Shown piece by piece: positions 15,463-25,147 of a stretch of DNA of 34,413 bases (within the stretch, counting starts at the first letter, position 1; each line of letters starts with the position of its first letter). Both the position numbers and the translations under genes were made by a program. The notes beneath the pieces were generated by a model that saw only the letters and a program-made list of their open reading frames with translations, had not been told where the DNA came from and made no database searches. This DNA comes from Alphaproteobacteria bacterium (GTDB lineage: Bacteria; Pseudomonadota; Alphaproteobacteria; Puniceispirillales; Puniceispirillaceae). The stretch is taken from assembly GCA_016780775.1 (NCBI GenBank), contig JADHLI010000020.1:1-34413 (forward strand), in the 5' to 3' direction.

Positions 15463-17058
15463 ATGGTTAGTCCTAAAACGTCAAAATCATCTGCGTCGCC
15501 GCCCCTTTTAGCAGGGTTCGGCTTAACGAAATCCTTTGGAGATTTCACGGCTAACCGCAACATTGATTTCACTATTTACCCAGGCGAGTTGCATGCGCTG
15601 TTAGGTGAGAATGGGGCTGGCAAATCCACCTTTGTTAAGATGATTTACGGGCTTCTGCAGCCAGATAGCGGTTATTTTGAATGGCAAGGCAAGCCTATCC
15701 ATTTCAGCAATCCGCAAGAAGCACGGGCAGCTGGTATTGGCATGGTGTTTCAGCATTTCTCGCTATTTGAAGCAATGAGTGTGGTGGAAAATATCGCGCT
15801 GGCGCTACCACCTGAATTTCCAAAAGAAGGGTTGCCAAAGCTTATTGAGCAAAAATCAGCTGAATATGGCATCCCGTTGCGCCCACATTCTCTGGTCGCA
15901 GATCTGTCAGTGGGGGAACAGCAGCGTGTAGAAATTATGCGTTGCTTGTTGCAAGATCCATCCTTGCTGATAATGGATGAGCCAACCTCTGTACTTACCC
16001 CACAAGAAACCATGCAACTTTTTGATGTTCTGGTTAAGCTTGCCAAGCAGGGATGTGCGGTTTTGTTTATTTCCCACAAACTTGAGGAAATTAAACAGCT
16101 TACAAGCCGAGCAACTATCTTGAGGGGCGGGGATAAAATTGCTGAGGTGGATACACACACTAAATCAACTAATCAGCTTGCCGAATTAATGGTGGGCACA
16201 AAAATCGCCGCAATAAAGCCGCCTATTGCACCGAAAAATGCGCCAGCTATCATGCAGATCACTGGCTTGAGCCGACCTGCCGATGGACCTTTTGATACGG
16301 CTTTGCGCGATATTAACCTGACCGCCCATGCTGGTGAGGTGTTGGGTATCGCTGGTATTGCCGGAAATGGACAGTCTGAGCTAATGGATGCGCTGACAGG
16401 TGAATGGCGCGGCACACAAATAGGTGTTTTCAAAAAAGGCGCAGAAGATATAAGCCAGTTGAACCCGGCAGAACGGCGCTTAAATGGGCTGGCCTTTGTC
16501 CCTGAAGAGCGTAATGGTCATGCTGCTGTGCCCAGTATGCGCCTATCTGAAAATGCGCTTCTGACCAGTTTTGAGCGAGCGGGTGCAGTACAGATGGGCG
16601 TGGTTAATCAAAATTATGCAGCCCAATTTGCTGATAGGGTTTCAGCGATGTTTGATGTGCGCCGCCCAGAAGCTAATCCCCTAGCTTCCGCGCTATCTGG
16701 AGGTAACTTACAGAAATTTGTGGTCGGACGTGAGATTGCCAAAAAGCCAGAGTTACTGATTGTCTCGCAGCCTACTTGGGGGGTGGATGTCGGCGCCGCC
16801 CAATTTATTCGCAAAGCTATGATCGATTTAGCAGCAGGCGGGGCAAGCGTGATTGTTATCTCTCAGGATTTGGAAGAAATTTTTGCTGTATCGCATAAAA
16901 TTGCTGTCTTGCATGAAGGCAGCTTGTCTAAAGCCTATCCAGCAGCAGAAATGAATCCGCAAACTATTGGTTTGTTGATGGGTGGAAGCACTATTGATAA
17001 TGCAAGCAAGACGGCGCGCACAATATCCAAGAAAACGAATAACAGGGTGGCTGGCTAA
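15463..17058 (+). CDS. BMP-type nucleoside/purine ABC transporter, ATP-binding protein
   Basis: The 531-aa protein has two fused ABC domains. The first has GENGAGKST (Walker A), signature LSVGEQQRVEI and LLIMDEPTSVLTP. The second has the degenerate Walker A-like GIAGNGQSEL, signature LSGGNLQKFVVGREI and VSQPTWGVDVGAA. This asymmetric pair, with SQPTWGVDVGA, is typical of the NupO-type nucleoside/purine branch rather than sugar importers. It powers uptake through the two permeases that follow, overlapping the first by one base (TAATG). The ribosome-binding site is weak, so the start is not certain. Confidence 0.92.
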   Translation: MVSPKTSKSSASPPLLAGFGLTKSFGDFTANRNIDFTIYPGELHALLGENGAGKSTFVKMIYGLLQPDSGYFEWQGKPIHFSNPQEARAAGIGMVFQHFSLFEAMSVVENIALALPPEFPKEGLPKLIEQKSAEYGIPLRPHSLVADLSVGEQQRVEIMRCLLQDPSLLIMDEPTSVLTPQETMQLFDVLVKLAKQGCAVLFISHKLEEIKQLTSRATILRGGDKIAEVDTHTKSTNQLAELMVGTKIAAIKPPIAPKNAPAIMQITGLSRPADGPFDTALRDINLTAHAGEVLGIAGIAGNGQSELMDALTGEWRGTQIGVFKKGAEDISQLNPAERRLNGLAFVPEERNGHAAVPSMRLSENALLTSFERAGAVQMGVVNQNYAAQFADRVSAMFDVRRPEANPLASALSGGNLQKFVVGREIAKKPELLIVSQPTWGVDVGAAQFIRKAMIDLAAGGASVIVISQDLEEIFAVSHKIAVLHEGSLSKAYPAAEMNPQTIGLLMGGSTIDNASKTARTISKKTNNRVAG

Positions 17059-18170
17059 TGTTCATTCTTAAGCCGCGCAAATCAGTTCCCTTATCGCTGA
17101 CCTTGTTAGTTCCAGTGGTGGCAATTGCGCTCACCCTTTTGATGGGCGGCCTGATTTTTGGGTTTTTGGGTTATAATCCTGTTGAAGCTCTATATGAATT
17201 TTTTGTTGCTCCACTCTCTCGCCCAGACCAGATTGGCAACTTGCTGGTTAAGGCCTGTCCACTTATCATTATTGGTACGGGGTTGGTGTTTTGTTACCGT
17301 GCAAATGTCTGGAATATCGGTGCTGAAGGCCAGTTGGTTCTAGGGGCGATGGGCGCTGGTTGGCTAGCATTGTCTTTCCCAGATGCACAATCACCACTCT
17401 TTATTTTTGCGATGTCGGTAGCTGCAATGGTGGCAGGCGGGTTGTGGGGGGCAATCCCTGCTTTGCTGAAGATACGCTTTCGTACCAATGAAATTCTGGT
17501 TTCCTTGATGTTGACATATGTGGCGGCATTATTGCTGGACTGGATTGTTCGCGGCCCTTGGCGTGACCCGATGTCATTTGGGTTTCCATTAACAAAAACC
17601 TATCCAGACGCCGGATTGATACCTGCGTTAATTTTGCCCGGAATAGGCCGATTAGGGCAGTTGCATTGGGGGGTGGTTTTTGCCTTTATAATCGCGGCAT
17701 GTGGTTGGTTTTACCTAGCGCGGATGCTGTCTGGCTATCAGATAAAGTTGATGGGAGATGCCCCACGCGCAGGTCGTTTTGCAGGGTTTAGCCAGTCTTA
17801 TAATACCATGGCTGTGCTGGTGATTTCTGGCGCGTTAGCTGGGCTTGCCGGAATGATAGAAGTGTCGGCAAATATTGGGCAACTTCAGCCAAATGTATCT
17901 TTTGGTTATGGATTTACCGCCATAATTGTGGCGTTTTTAGCCCGGTTAAATCCTTTGGCTGTGATTGTCGCAGGCCTTGTTGTGGCGCTAGCGGAGCTTG
18001 GCGGTGATACGGCGCAAATTTCTATGGGAATTCCCAAAGTGGTTACGGGCATTTTTAAAGGCATTTTGCTGTTTATGTTGCTGGCTGGTGAAACTCTAAC
18101 CCGCTATGAGTTGGTGCGCGTTGTACGCATAAAGGCACATCAAACGCCAGCTCAACAGGAGGAGAGCTAG
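17058..18170 (+). CDS. BMP-type ABC transporter permease 1 (NupP-like)
   Basis: A 370-aa inner-membrane permease of the BPD_transp_2 family with about nine to ten helices. Hallmarks include CYRANVWNIGAEGQLVLGA, the motif following the first long loop in this family, and RFRTNEILVSLMLTYVA. It pairs with the 18172 permease to form the nucleoside/purine channel. Translation is coupled to the ATPase gene. The short cytoplasmic C-terminus ends in a glutamine/glutamate-rich tail. Confidence 0.92.
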   Translation: MFILKPRKSVPLSLTLLVPVVAIALTLLMGGLIFGFLGYNPVEALYEFFVAPLSRPDQIGNLLVKACPLIIIGTGLVFCYRANVWNIGAEGQLVLGAMGAGWLALSFPDAQSPLFIFAMSVAAMVAGGLWGAIPALLKIRFRTNEILVSLMLTYVAALLLDWIVRGPWRDPMSFGFPLTKTYPDAGLIPALILPGIGRLGQLHWGVVFAFIIAACGWFYLARMLSGYQIKLMGDAPRAGRFAGFSQSYNTMAVLVISGALAGLAGMIEVSANIGQLQPNVSFGYGFTAIIVAFLARLNPLAVIVAGLVVALAELGGDTAQISMGIPKVVTGIFKGILLFMLLAGETLTRYELVRVVRIKAHQTPAQQEES

Positions 18171-18171
18171 C

Positions 18172-19080
18172 ATGTTTGATGAGCTGTTATTGACGGTTTT
18201 GCTGACTTCTGTGCCGTTAATTCTGGCCGCAACAGGTGAGCTGGTTGTGGAGCGAAGCGGGGTGTTGAACCTAGGGGTGGAAGGCATGATGCTGATGGGA
18301 GCCGTGGCTGCTTTTGGTGCGGCTAGCCTGTCTGGTAACCCTTATATCGGTATTGTTGGCGGCGGGCTTGCTGGTATGGCGGTTGCAGGTGTCTTTGCCC
18401 TTTTTGTTTTAGGGCTAGCAACTAATCAGGTGGCAACTGGACTTGCTTTGACAATATTTGGCACAGGTCTTTCTGGGCTTATTGGTGCGCCGCTTGTTGG
18501 CCAAGCTATTGACGGGCTGCCTTCTATGACGCTGCCGCTCTTATCGGATATTCCGCTTATTGGCGTGTTCTTTCAGCTGGATATTATGGCCTATCTTTCC
18601 ATTTTAATTGTTGCATTAACATCGATATTTTTGATGCGTAGCCGTGCCGGCCTTATCTTGCGCTCGGTTGGGATTAATCATGACAGTGCTCATGCGCTGG
18701 GCTATAATGTATTACAAGTGCGATTCTTCGCCATTTTGTTTGGTGGGTTTATGGCAGGGCTAGGCGGCGCCTATCTGCCGCTGGTGCTGACACCGCATTG
18801 GGCAGAAGGCATGACAGCAGGCAGGGGATGGATAGCCCTGGCATTGGTTGTATTTGCATCATGGCAACCCTGGCGGGTTTCGATTGGCGCCGTTTTATTT
18901 GGTGGGGTGACGATTATGCAACTTGCAGGACAAGCGCGAGGCTGGACAATACCAGCACAGTTTTTGTCGATGATGCCTTATCTGGCGACGATTGTTGTTT
19001 TGGTGACAATTTCAGGCAGAGGTAGAAATGTGTTTGGGGCGCCAATGCATTTAGGGAAAAGATTTTTTATGACGCGTTAA
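18172..19080 (+). CDS. BMP-type ABC transporter permease 2 (NupQ-like)
   Basis: A 302-aa membrane protein, shorter than its partner as usual. It has ERSGVLNLGVEGMMLMGA, the EGMM motif that marks this permease class, and then ALGYNVLQVRFFAILFGG. The gene starts one base after the preceding stop, with GGAGAG serving as ribosome-binding site inside the end of the upstream gene. The binding-protein gene follows 19 bases later. Confidence 0.92.
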   Translation: MFDELLLTVLLTSVPLILAATGELVVERSGVLNLGVEGMMLMGAVAAFGAASLSGNPYIGIVGGGLAGMAVAGVFALFVLGLATNQVATGLALTIFGTGLSGLIGAPLVGQAIDGLPSMTLPLLSDIPLIGVFFQLDIMAYLSILIVALTSIFLMRSRAGLILRSVGINHDSAHALGYNVLQVRFFAILFGGFMAGLGGAYLPLVLTPHWAEGMTAGRGWIALALVVFASWQPWRVSIGAVLFGGVTIMQLAGQARGWTIPAQFLSMMPYLATIVVLVTISGRGRNVFGAPMHLGKRFFMTR

Positions 19081-19099
19081 CAAGATAGAGGAGTTGAAA

Positions 19100-20224
19100 A
19101 TGAATAAAATTGCAGTATTTTTGGGCGTTGCGTTAATTGCAATAATCGGAGCTTTTTTTCTATTTCAAGATGAAAAGGAGGTAATGACTGCCGGTAAATC
19201 AGATAAGCTAAAGGTTGGATTTGTATATTTGACTAATCCTGGAGACCATGGTTGGACGTATGCTCATGAAGTTGGTCGTCAGCAATTACAAAAACATTTT
19301 GGGAATAAAATTGAAACAACCTTTGTTGAAAATGTGCCAGAGGGTCCTGACGCGGCACGTGTTATTCGTGACCTAGTTGCTCAGGATAATAAAGTAATTT
19401 TCACCACCTCTTTTGGCTATATGGAGCCAACATTGAAGGTGGCAAAGGAATACCCTGATGTAATGTTTGACCATATTACAGGTTATAAGCGCGCGCCAAA
19501 TATGGCTACTGGTAATATCCGCTTTTATGAAGGCAGATATGTACAAGGTGTGGTTGCGGGTCTAACCACAAAGTCAAACACTATTGGCTATCTGGGGGCT
19601 TTCCCAATTCCAGAAGTTATTCAGGGTATTAATTCATTTGCACGTGGTCTGCGTTCTGTGAACAAAGAGGCTAGCATCAAGGTGGTTTGGGTCAATAGCT
19701 GGTATGATCCGGTGAAGGAATCAGATGCAGCAAAAGTTCTTATCGCAGAAGGCGCAGATGTGCTGGCTCAGCACACAGATAGCCCGGCAATGTTGCAAAC
19801 AGCTGAAAAAGCTGGTGTTAAGGGCTTTGGTCAATCCTCTGATATGCATGAATTTGCGCCAAAGGCACAGCTATTTTCTTCTGTAAATAACTGGGGTCCT
19901 TACTATATCTCGCAAGTTCAAAAAGTACTGGATGGCAAATGGTCAACAGGCGATGGACCAGATCATTGGGCAGGCAATACCTGGAAAGGGATTGGTGATG
20001 ATTTTCTGGTGCTGACAGAGTTTAAAAACATGCCAGCTAGCGTAGCTGAAAAGGCAGAAACTGTGCGTGCTGGTATCGCGGCAGGCACTTTGAATATCTT
20101 TGAAGGGCCAATGAAAGATAATCAGGGTAATATGGTTCTAGACGCTGGCAAGGTGCTGGATGATGGCGGCTTGTGGGGCATGAACTATTATGTTGAGGGT
20201 GTTGAAGGTAGCATTCCTAACTAA
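19100..20224 (+). CDS. BMP family (PnrA-like) substrate-binding protein
   Basis: The 374-aa periplasmic protein captures purine nucleosides or bases for the transporter. After a hydrophobic leader (about 2-23) come KVGFVYLTNPGDHGWTYAHE, the GPDAARVIRDLVAQ segment and GQSSDMHEFAPKA, all typical of the Bmp/PnrA family. ATG 19100 is preferred because GAGGAG lies six bases upstream; the in-frame TTG at 19094 abuts it. No lipobox cysteine is present and the cleavage site is unclear, so it may be soluble or stay anchored by its leader. It is last in the transporter operon; xdhA follows after a 130-base gap holding a strong hairpin. Confidence 0.92.
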   Translation: MNKIAVFLGVALIAIIGAFFLFQDEKEVMTAGKSDKLKVGFVYLTNPGDHGWTYAHEVGRQQLQKHFGNKIETTFVENVPEGPDAARVIRDLVAQDNKVIFTTSFGYMEPTLKVAKEYPDVMFDHITGYKRAPNMATGNIRFYEGRYVQGVVAGLTTKSNTIGYLGAFPIPEVIQGINSFARGLRSVNKEASIKVVWVNSWYDPVKESDAAKVLIAEGADVLAQHTDSPAMLQTAEKAGVKGFGQSSDMHEFAPKAQLFSSVNNWGPYYISQVQKVLDGKWSTGDGPDHWAGNTWKGIGDDFLVLTEFKNMPASVAEKAETVRAGIAAGTLNIFEGPMKDNQGNMVLDAGKVLDDGGLWGMNYYVEGVEGSIPN

Positions 20225-20251
20225 GGTGAACGCCTGATAAAATATTTTGAT

Positions 20252-20280
20252 GGGCGTTTCTGATATTTTCAGATGCGCCC
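20252..20280 (+). terminator. Strong intercistronic hairpin between the transporter and xdhA
   Basis: GGGCGTTTCTGA (20252-20263), loop TATTT, TCAGATGCGCCC (20269-20280): eleven of twelve positions pair. Only GTTT follows, so this is a weak or partial terminator, or an mRNA-stabilising structure ending the transporter message. GGCGTT (20253-20258) could instead pair with AACGCC (20229-20234), so two exclusive folds are possible. Confidence 0.5.
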
Positions 20281-20335
20281 GTTTAACATTTTCGCCACGC
20301 CGCTAGAAAATCAAGGCAGCAGAAGGGCGATGAAG

Positions 20336-20352
20336 AACACCAAAGGGGTGTT
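20336..20352 (+). promoter_or_regulatory. Hairpin over the xdhA ribosome-binding site
   Basis: AACACC (20336-20341) and GGTGTT (20347-20352) form a 6-bp stem. Its loop, AAAGG, together with the next two G of the stem, is the xdhA Shine-Dalgarno (AAGGGG). ATG follows two bases after the stem. The structure could tune translation, but it may be incidental. Confidence 0.33.
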
Positions 20353-20354
20353 TT

Positions 20355-21890
20355 ATGACTAAAACAATTTGTTTTTTTCTGAACCAGGAAAAAATAGAAA
20401 TTGAGTTAAATGAAGGGGGCGGGTTGCGCCCCGATACCACCTTGTTGAACTGGTTGCGAGAGCGCCGGAAACTCACTGGTACCAAAGAGGGATGTGCTGA
20501 AGGGGATTGCGGCGCTTGTAGCGTCGTTATAGGCCGGCTGACTAGCGATAACACGCCTAACTGGCAGGCGGTAAATGCCTGTATTTTATTTTTACCAATG
20601 CTACATGGCAGCGTGATCACAACTGTTGAAGGGGTGGCAAATGCCGATGGAGAGCTACACCCTGTCCAGCAGGCGATGATAACGCATCATGGCGCCCAAT
20701 GTGGTTTTTGTACCCCCGGTTTTGTGATGTCTTTATATGCAGGCTGGTGCGCAGGCATGGATTTTACGAATGTTGCAGAAATAGAAACATTGCTTAGTGG
20801 TAATTTATGTCGCTGTACTGGCTATGGTCCAATTGTAAGCGCTGGTGAAGCGCTGGCGAGATGGGCGCGCCCGCAATGGGCAACTGACAGGGTGCTAGGG
20901 GATATTTCAGCGCTAGCGCAGATGGCTGCTACCACAACAAAAAGTCTGGATTTAAAATGTCAGGGTCAGCGCTATAGCGCCCCAGCTAGTTTAGAGGAAT
21001 TGCAGACACTCTATGCAGAAAATCCGTCTGCGCAGATATTGTCTGGGGCAACAGATATCGGGCTGTGGGTGACCAAGCAGCATCGCCAATTACCCCACCT
21101 TATCCATATTGGCAATGTGGCAGAATTAGATAGCCTTAAAAAAACAGATGGCCATATCACAATTGGGGCAGGGGTTACCCACCAGCAGGCAATGGAGGCG
21201 CTTGCAGAAGATTATCCAGCTTTGCAGGAAATCTGGTCTCGCTTTGGTTCTGCCCAAGTGCGCGCATCAGCTAGGGTCTGCGGTAATATTGCTAATGCCT
21301 CGCCAATTGGCGATCTCTCCCCATGTTTTTTGGCTCTTGATAGTCAGATTGTCCTCAATAAAGCAGGTAAGCGTCGCCAGATTAAGCTGGATAGTTTCTT
21401 TATTGATTATGGCAAGCAAAACCGTGAGGCAGGGGAGTTTGTTGAAGCCATTATACTGCCACGCTTGCAAGCAGGGCAGCAGTTATTGGCCTATAAATTA
21501 TCGAAACGTTTTGACCAAGATATCTCCGCTGTTTTGATGGCGGGATGTATAGATGTTCAGGCCGGTAAAATAACAGATATTAAAATTGGCTTTGGCGGTA
21601 TGGCCGCTATCCCCAAACGTGCGATGCAGTTAGAAGCTTATCTGAAGGGGCGGGAAGTATCTGTGTTTGCGGGCGAGATGGATGCCAAGCTTGCAACAGA
21701 TATCGCGACTTGCCTGAGCCAAGATTTTGACCCGATTGACGATATGCGTGCTAGCCGCTCATACCGTTTGCTTGCTGCTGCCCAGTTGGTACAAAAAATG
21801 TTTATCGAATATCAATCTGGCTATATGCGCCTATCAAAGCCGCAGCATTTTCGCACACCAGAAGATTTCACCGCTACAGTGCAGGCTTAG
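20355..21890 (+). CDS. xdhA: Xanthine dehydrogenase small subunit (2Fe-2S and FAD)
   Basis: This 511-aa subunit passes electrons from the molybdenum site to NAD+ during oxidation of hypoxanthine and xanthine to urate. A plant-type 2Fe-2S cluster is set by C47, C52, C55 and C76 (EGCAEGDCGACS). The second, helical cluster uses C116, C119, C152 and C154 (QCGFCTPG; NLCRCTGYGP). An FAD-binding domain follows from about 195 (ILSGATDIGLWV, and CGNIANASPIGDLSP). The length fits the bacterial XdhA with separate subunits. It starts the xdhABC cluster. Confidence 0.96.
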   Translation: MTKTICFFLNQEKIEIELNEGGGLRPDTTLLNWLRERRKLTGTKEGCAEGDCGACSVVIGRLTSDNTPNWQAVNACILFLPMLHGSVITTVEGVANADGELHPVQQAMITHHGAQCGFCTPGFVMSLYAGWCAGMDFTNVAEIETLLSGNLCRCTGYGPIVSAGEALARWARPQWATDRVLGDISALAQMAATTTKSLDLKCQGQRYSAPASLEELQTLYAENPSAQILSGATDIGLWVTKQHRQLPHLIHIGNVAELDSLKKTDGHITIGAGVTHQQAMEALAEDYPALQEIWSRFGSAQVRASARVCGNIANASPIGDLSPCFLALDSQIVLNKAGKRRQIKLDSFFIDYGKQNREAGEFVEAIILPRLQAGQQLLAYKLSKRFDQDISAVLMAGCIDVQAGKITDIKIGFGGMAAIPKRAMQLEAYLKGREVSVFAGEMDAKLATDIATCLSQDFDPIDDMRASRSYRLLAAAQLVQKMFIEYQSGYMRLSKPQHFRTPEDFTATVQA

Positions 21891-21911
21891 CAAGAAAGGA
21901 GATGGGCATAA

Positions 21912-24209
21912 ATGAGCAGTGATTTACATAAACCCATTGCCCATGATAGTGCCGCGCTCTACGTCACCGGCGCCGCAAAATTTACCGATGATATCTCCTT
22001 TCCAGAAGATGGCTTGCATATCGCGCTTGGGCTGTCCTCTGTTGCCCATGGCAAATTGGTCAGCATAGATTTAGAAGAAGTGTTAAAGGCTGATGGGGTG
22101 GTTTGCTGTCTAACTGCAGAGGATATCAAAGGTAAGAATGACGCCAGCCCTATTTTTGGTGACGACCCTGTCTTTGCAGATGGCTTGGTTAGCTATCATG
22201 GGCAATCTATTTTTGCGGTTGTTGCTGGCTCTGCTAAGCAGGCACGCATGGCGGCATTAAAGGCACAAATCGTCTATGAAGAACTGCCTGCTATCCTGAC
22301 CATTGATGATGCGATTGCCCAAAACAGCCTGCTTCGCCCGCCCCACCATAAAGAGACAGGCGATGTAGATAGGGGGCTGTTGGCCGCGCCGCGCCGCTTG
22401 CAAGGGCGGATAAAAATTGGTGGACAAGAGCATTTTTATCTAGAAGGGCAGGCAGCTATTGCTCTTCCCGGTGAGGCGGCGGAGGTGCATCTGCATGTTT
22501 CCAGCCAACACCCAACCGAAATTCAGCATAAAGTTGCTGAAGCGCTGGGGATCGGTTTTCATCAGGTCAGCGTGCAGGTCAGGCGAATGGGCGGGGCCTT
22601 TGGCGGCAAGGAAAGTCAGGCTAATCTGCCTGCAATTATTGCTGCGCTGGCAGCGGTTAAAACAGGTAAGCCTGCGAAACTCGTTTATGACCGTGATGAA
22701 GATATGCGGGTTACGGGCAAGCGCCATGATTTTCAGATTTCTTATGATGTTGGCTTTAATGATGAAGGGAGGATTCTTGCGCTGAATGTAGCCCAATTCC
22801 TGCGTTGCGGGATGTCTTTTGATCTCTCACTTGCTATTGCCGACCGGGCTATGATGCATGCCGAAAATGCCTATTTCATTCCAGATATGCGCACTACTTC
22901 AACTTTGTGTAAGACCCACACCCCCTCTAATACGGCCTTCCGCGGTTTTGGCGGCCCGCAAGGTATTATGGGTATGGAGCGGGTTATTGATGATATTGCA
23001 GCCACCCTAGGGTTGGACCCCCTGATTGTTCGTCAGCGTAATTTCTATCCTGATAAGGACGCGTCTGACGGGGGAAAACCTACCCCCTATGGCCAGCCAG
23101 TAACAGACTGTATTATCGGCCAGCTAGCAGATAAACTTGCCCGTGATGCACACTACCATGAACGTCGCAAAGAGATTGTTAAATGGAATGAGGGGCATCC
23201 TATCTTGCGCAGAGGGATTGCGCTAACGCCTGTAAAATTTGGAATTTCTTTCAATAAAACAATGCTTAATCAGGCCGGTGCATTGGTGCATATCTATACT
23301 GATGGGACGATACATCTCAATCATGGCGGCACAGAGATGGGGCAGGGGCTGTTTACAAAAATAGCCCAGATTTGTGGAGATGCGTTTGGTGTGCCGATTG
23401 ACAAGGTTGCTATTACCCCTACGCATACAGGAAAGGTGCCAAACAGCTCTGCCACCGCTGCTTCTTCTGGCACAGACCTGAACGGCATGGCAACAGCCGC
23501 CGCCGCAGAGACCCTAAAGGCACGAATGGCAACCTATCTAGCAGCACAATATCAGGCAGATGTAGCGCGTGTGCGCTTTGCAGATGAAAAGGTGTATGTG
23601 GGCGATGAGGCGATAAGCTTCGCCAAGGCTGCGATGATGTGCTGGCAGGGGCGCATATCGCTTTCAGCAACCGGATTTTATGCAACCCCCGATATCCATT
23701 GGGATCCTGATAAAGCTAAAGGCGCGCCTTTTTATTATTTTGCCTATGGTGCGGCGGTAACAGAAGTAGCAGTGGATAGGCTAACCGGAGAGAATAGGTT
23801 ATTGCGGGTCGATATTTTGCATGATGTTGGACGCTCGATTAACCCTGCCCTTGATAGAGGCCAAATCGAGGGTGGTTTTATTCAAGGGGCTGGCTGGTTA
23901 ACCACCGAAGAGCTGGTCTATGGCAAAGATGGACGCCTGCAAACCCATGCCCCAGCAACCTATAAAATTCCGGCCTGCTCTGATAGGCCAGCTATCTTGA
24001 ATATTGACTTATTTGAAAGTGGCGGCAATCCAGCACATACTATTCACAAATCAAAGGCCGTGGGCGAGCCGCCTTTCATGCTTGCCGCAAGTGTGCATTC
24101 GGCCCTGCGTCATGCCATTGAAGGGCTAGCAGAAGAGCGCATGCCAAATCTGGATGCGCCTGCCACAGCAGAACAGCTCTTGATGACCTTAAAAGGCATG
24201 GCACGTTAA
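21912..24209 (+). CDS. xdhB: Xanthine dehydrogenase large subunit (molybdopterin)
   Basis: The 765-aa molybdenum-cofactor subunit carries the active site. It has EHFYLEGQAAIA, the cofactor motif MGGAFGGKES, FRGFGGPQGIMGMERV, HGGTEMGQGL and, near residue 719, the KAVGEPPFML segment with the catalytic glutamate. A clear AAGGAGA ribosome-binding site precedes ATG, 22 bases after xdhA. It forms a heterotetramer with XdhA. Its stop overlaps the start of xdhC (TAATG). Confidence 0.96.
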   Translation: MSSDLHKPIAHDSAALYVTGAAKFTDDISFPEDGLHIALGLSSVAHGKLVSIDLEEVLKADGVVCCLTAEDIKGKNDASPIFGDDPVFADGLVSYHGQSIFAVVAGSAKQARMAALKAQIVYEELPAILTIDDAIAQNSLLRPPHHKETGDVDRGLLAAPRRLQGRIKIGGQEHFYLEGQAAIALPGEAAEVHLHVSSQHPTEIQHKVAEALGIGFHQVSVQVRRMGGAFGGKESQANLPAIIAALAAVKTGKPAKLVYDRDEDMRVTGKRHDFQISYDVGFNDEGRILALNVAQFLRCGMSFDLSLAIADRAMMHAENAYFIPDMRTTSTLCKTHTPSNTAFRGFGGPQGIMGMERVIDDIAATLGLDPLIVRQRNFYPDKDASDGGKPTPYGQPVTDCIIGQLADKLARDAHYHERRKEIVKWNEGHPILRRGIALTPVKFGISFNKTMLNQAGALVHIYTDGTIHLNHGGTEMGQGLFTKIAQICGDAFGVPIDKVAITPTHTGKVPNSSATAASSGTDLNGMATAAAAETLKARMATYLAAQYQADVARVRFADEKVYVGDEAISFAKAAMMCWQGRISLSATGFYATPDIHWDPDKAKGAPFYYFAYGAAVTEVAVDRLTGENRLLRVDILHDVGRSINPALDRGQIEGGFIQGAGWLTTEELVYGKDGRLQTHAPATYKIPACSDRPAILNIDLFESGGNPAHTIHKSKAVGEPPFMLAASVHSALRHAIEGLAEERMPNLDAPATAEQLLMTLKGMAR

Positions 24210-25147
24210 TGAAAGATTGGGGTGAGAGGATAGAGGCCTATATTGGTGCTGGCCAGTTAGTCTGCCGGATTGTTGTTGCTGAGGCTAAGGGCTCTACCCC
24301 GCGTGAGGCTGGCGCAGATATGTATGTTACCCAAGCTGGGATATGGGGCACTATTGGCGGCGGCGCGCTTGAATTTGAAGCAATGAAAATTGCTCGCCAG
24401 ATGCTGGCAGAATTGGCAGACACCCAGTCTAGGTTTGCACGTCAGTTTCGCAACTTTCCTCTAGGGCCTAATCTGGGACAATGTTGCGGCGGTCAAGTCA
24501 CGTTACTATTTGAAGGTTTCACACCTGATTGTCTGGCAGAACTAACAGCTATTCTTAGCAATCCTGCTAGCGGTTATATTCATCAAGCAGGTAGCCTTGT
24601 AATAGCCCAGCTATCCCCAAAGCCTGTAGCAAAGATATCTTTTGATAGCAAAAAACAGACCTTGTTGATGCCGCCCATATTGCCCAATACCCCGCTTTAT
24701 TTATATGGGGCTGGGCATGTTGGCCGTGCCGTGATGGGCGCGGTCAGTGGATTGGCATTAGACAGGGTATGGGTGGATACCGACAAGAGCCGCTTTCCAG
24801 AAGATACAGACCCAGCTATTACGCTAGCTCCCGCTACTGATATGACAATTATTGCAGAACATGCCCCACCCGGTGCCATCCATATTGTGATGAGCTATTC
24901 TCATGCGCTCGATGAAGCACTGGTTTACACGATTTTAAGGAAAGGAAATTTTGCAAAATTGGGCCTGATTGGATCGCGCACGAAAAAGCAGCGTTTTTGT
25001 AATGCCTTGAAAAAACGCGGCATTGATGAATCCGCACTTAAGCAGCTTATCTGTCCTATCGGCTTGCCAGATTTGCGTTCTAAATCGCCTGCCCATGTTG
25101 GCTTGTCTATAGCGGCGCAAATAGCTATTTGGCTAGAGAAAAATTAA
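24209..25147 (+). CDS. xdhC: XdhC, molybdenum-cofactor maturation chaperone for xanthine dehydrogenase
   Basis: In known systems XdhC binds the molybdenum cofactor, promotes its sulfuration and inserts it into XdhB. The 312-aa protein has an N-terminal XdhC/CoxI domain (VVAEAKGSTPREAGADMYV; GTIGGGALEFEA; PNLGQCCGGQ) and a C-terminal Rossmann-like domain (LYGAGHVGRAVM; IGSRTKKQRF). It is translationally coupled to xdhB. Its stop codon overlaps, tail to tail, the stop of the deaminase gene on the other strand. Confidence 0.95.
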   Translation: MKDWGERIEAYIGAGQLVCRIVVAEAKGSTPREAGADMYVTQAGIWGTIGGGALEFEAMKIARQMLAELADTQSRFARQFRNFPLGPNLGQCCGGQVTLLFEGFTPDCLAELTAILSNPASGYIHQAGSLVIAQLSPKPVAKISFDSKKQTLLMPPILPNTPLYLYGAGHVGRAVMGAVSGLALDRVWVDTDKSRFPEDTDPAITLAPATDMTIIAEHAPPGAIHIVMSYSHALDEALVYTILRKGNFAKLGLIGSRTKKQRFCNALKKRGIDESALKQLICPIGLPDLRSKSPAHVGLSIAAQIAIWLEKN

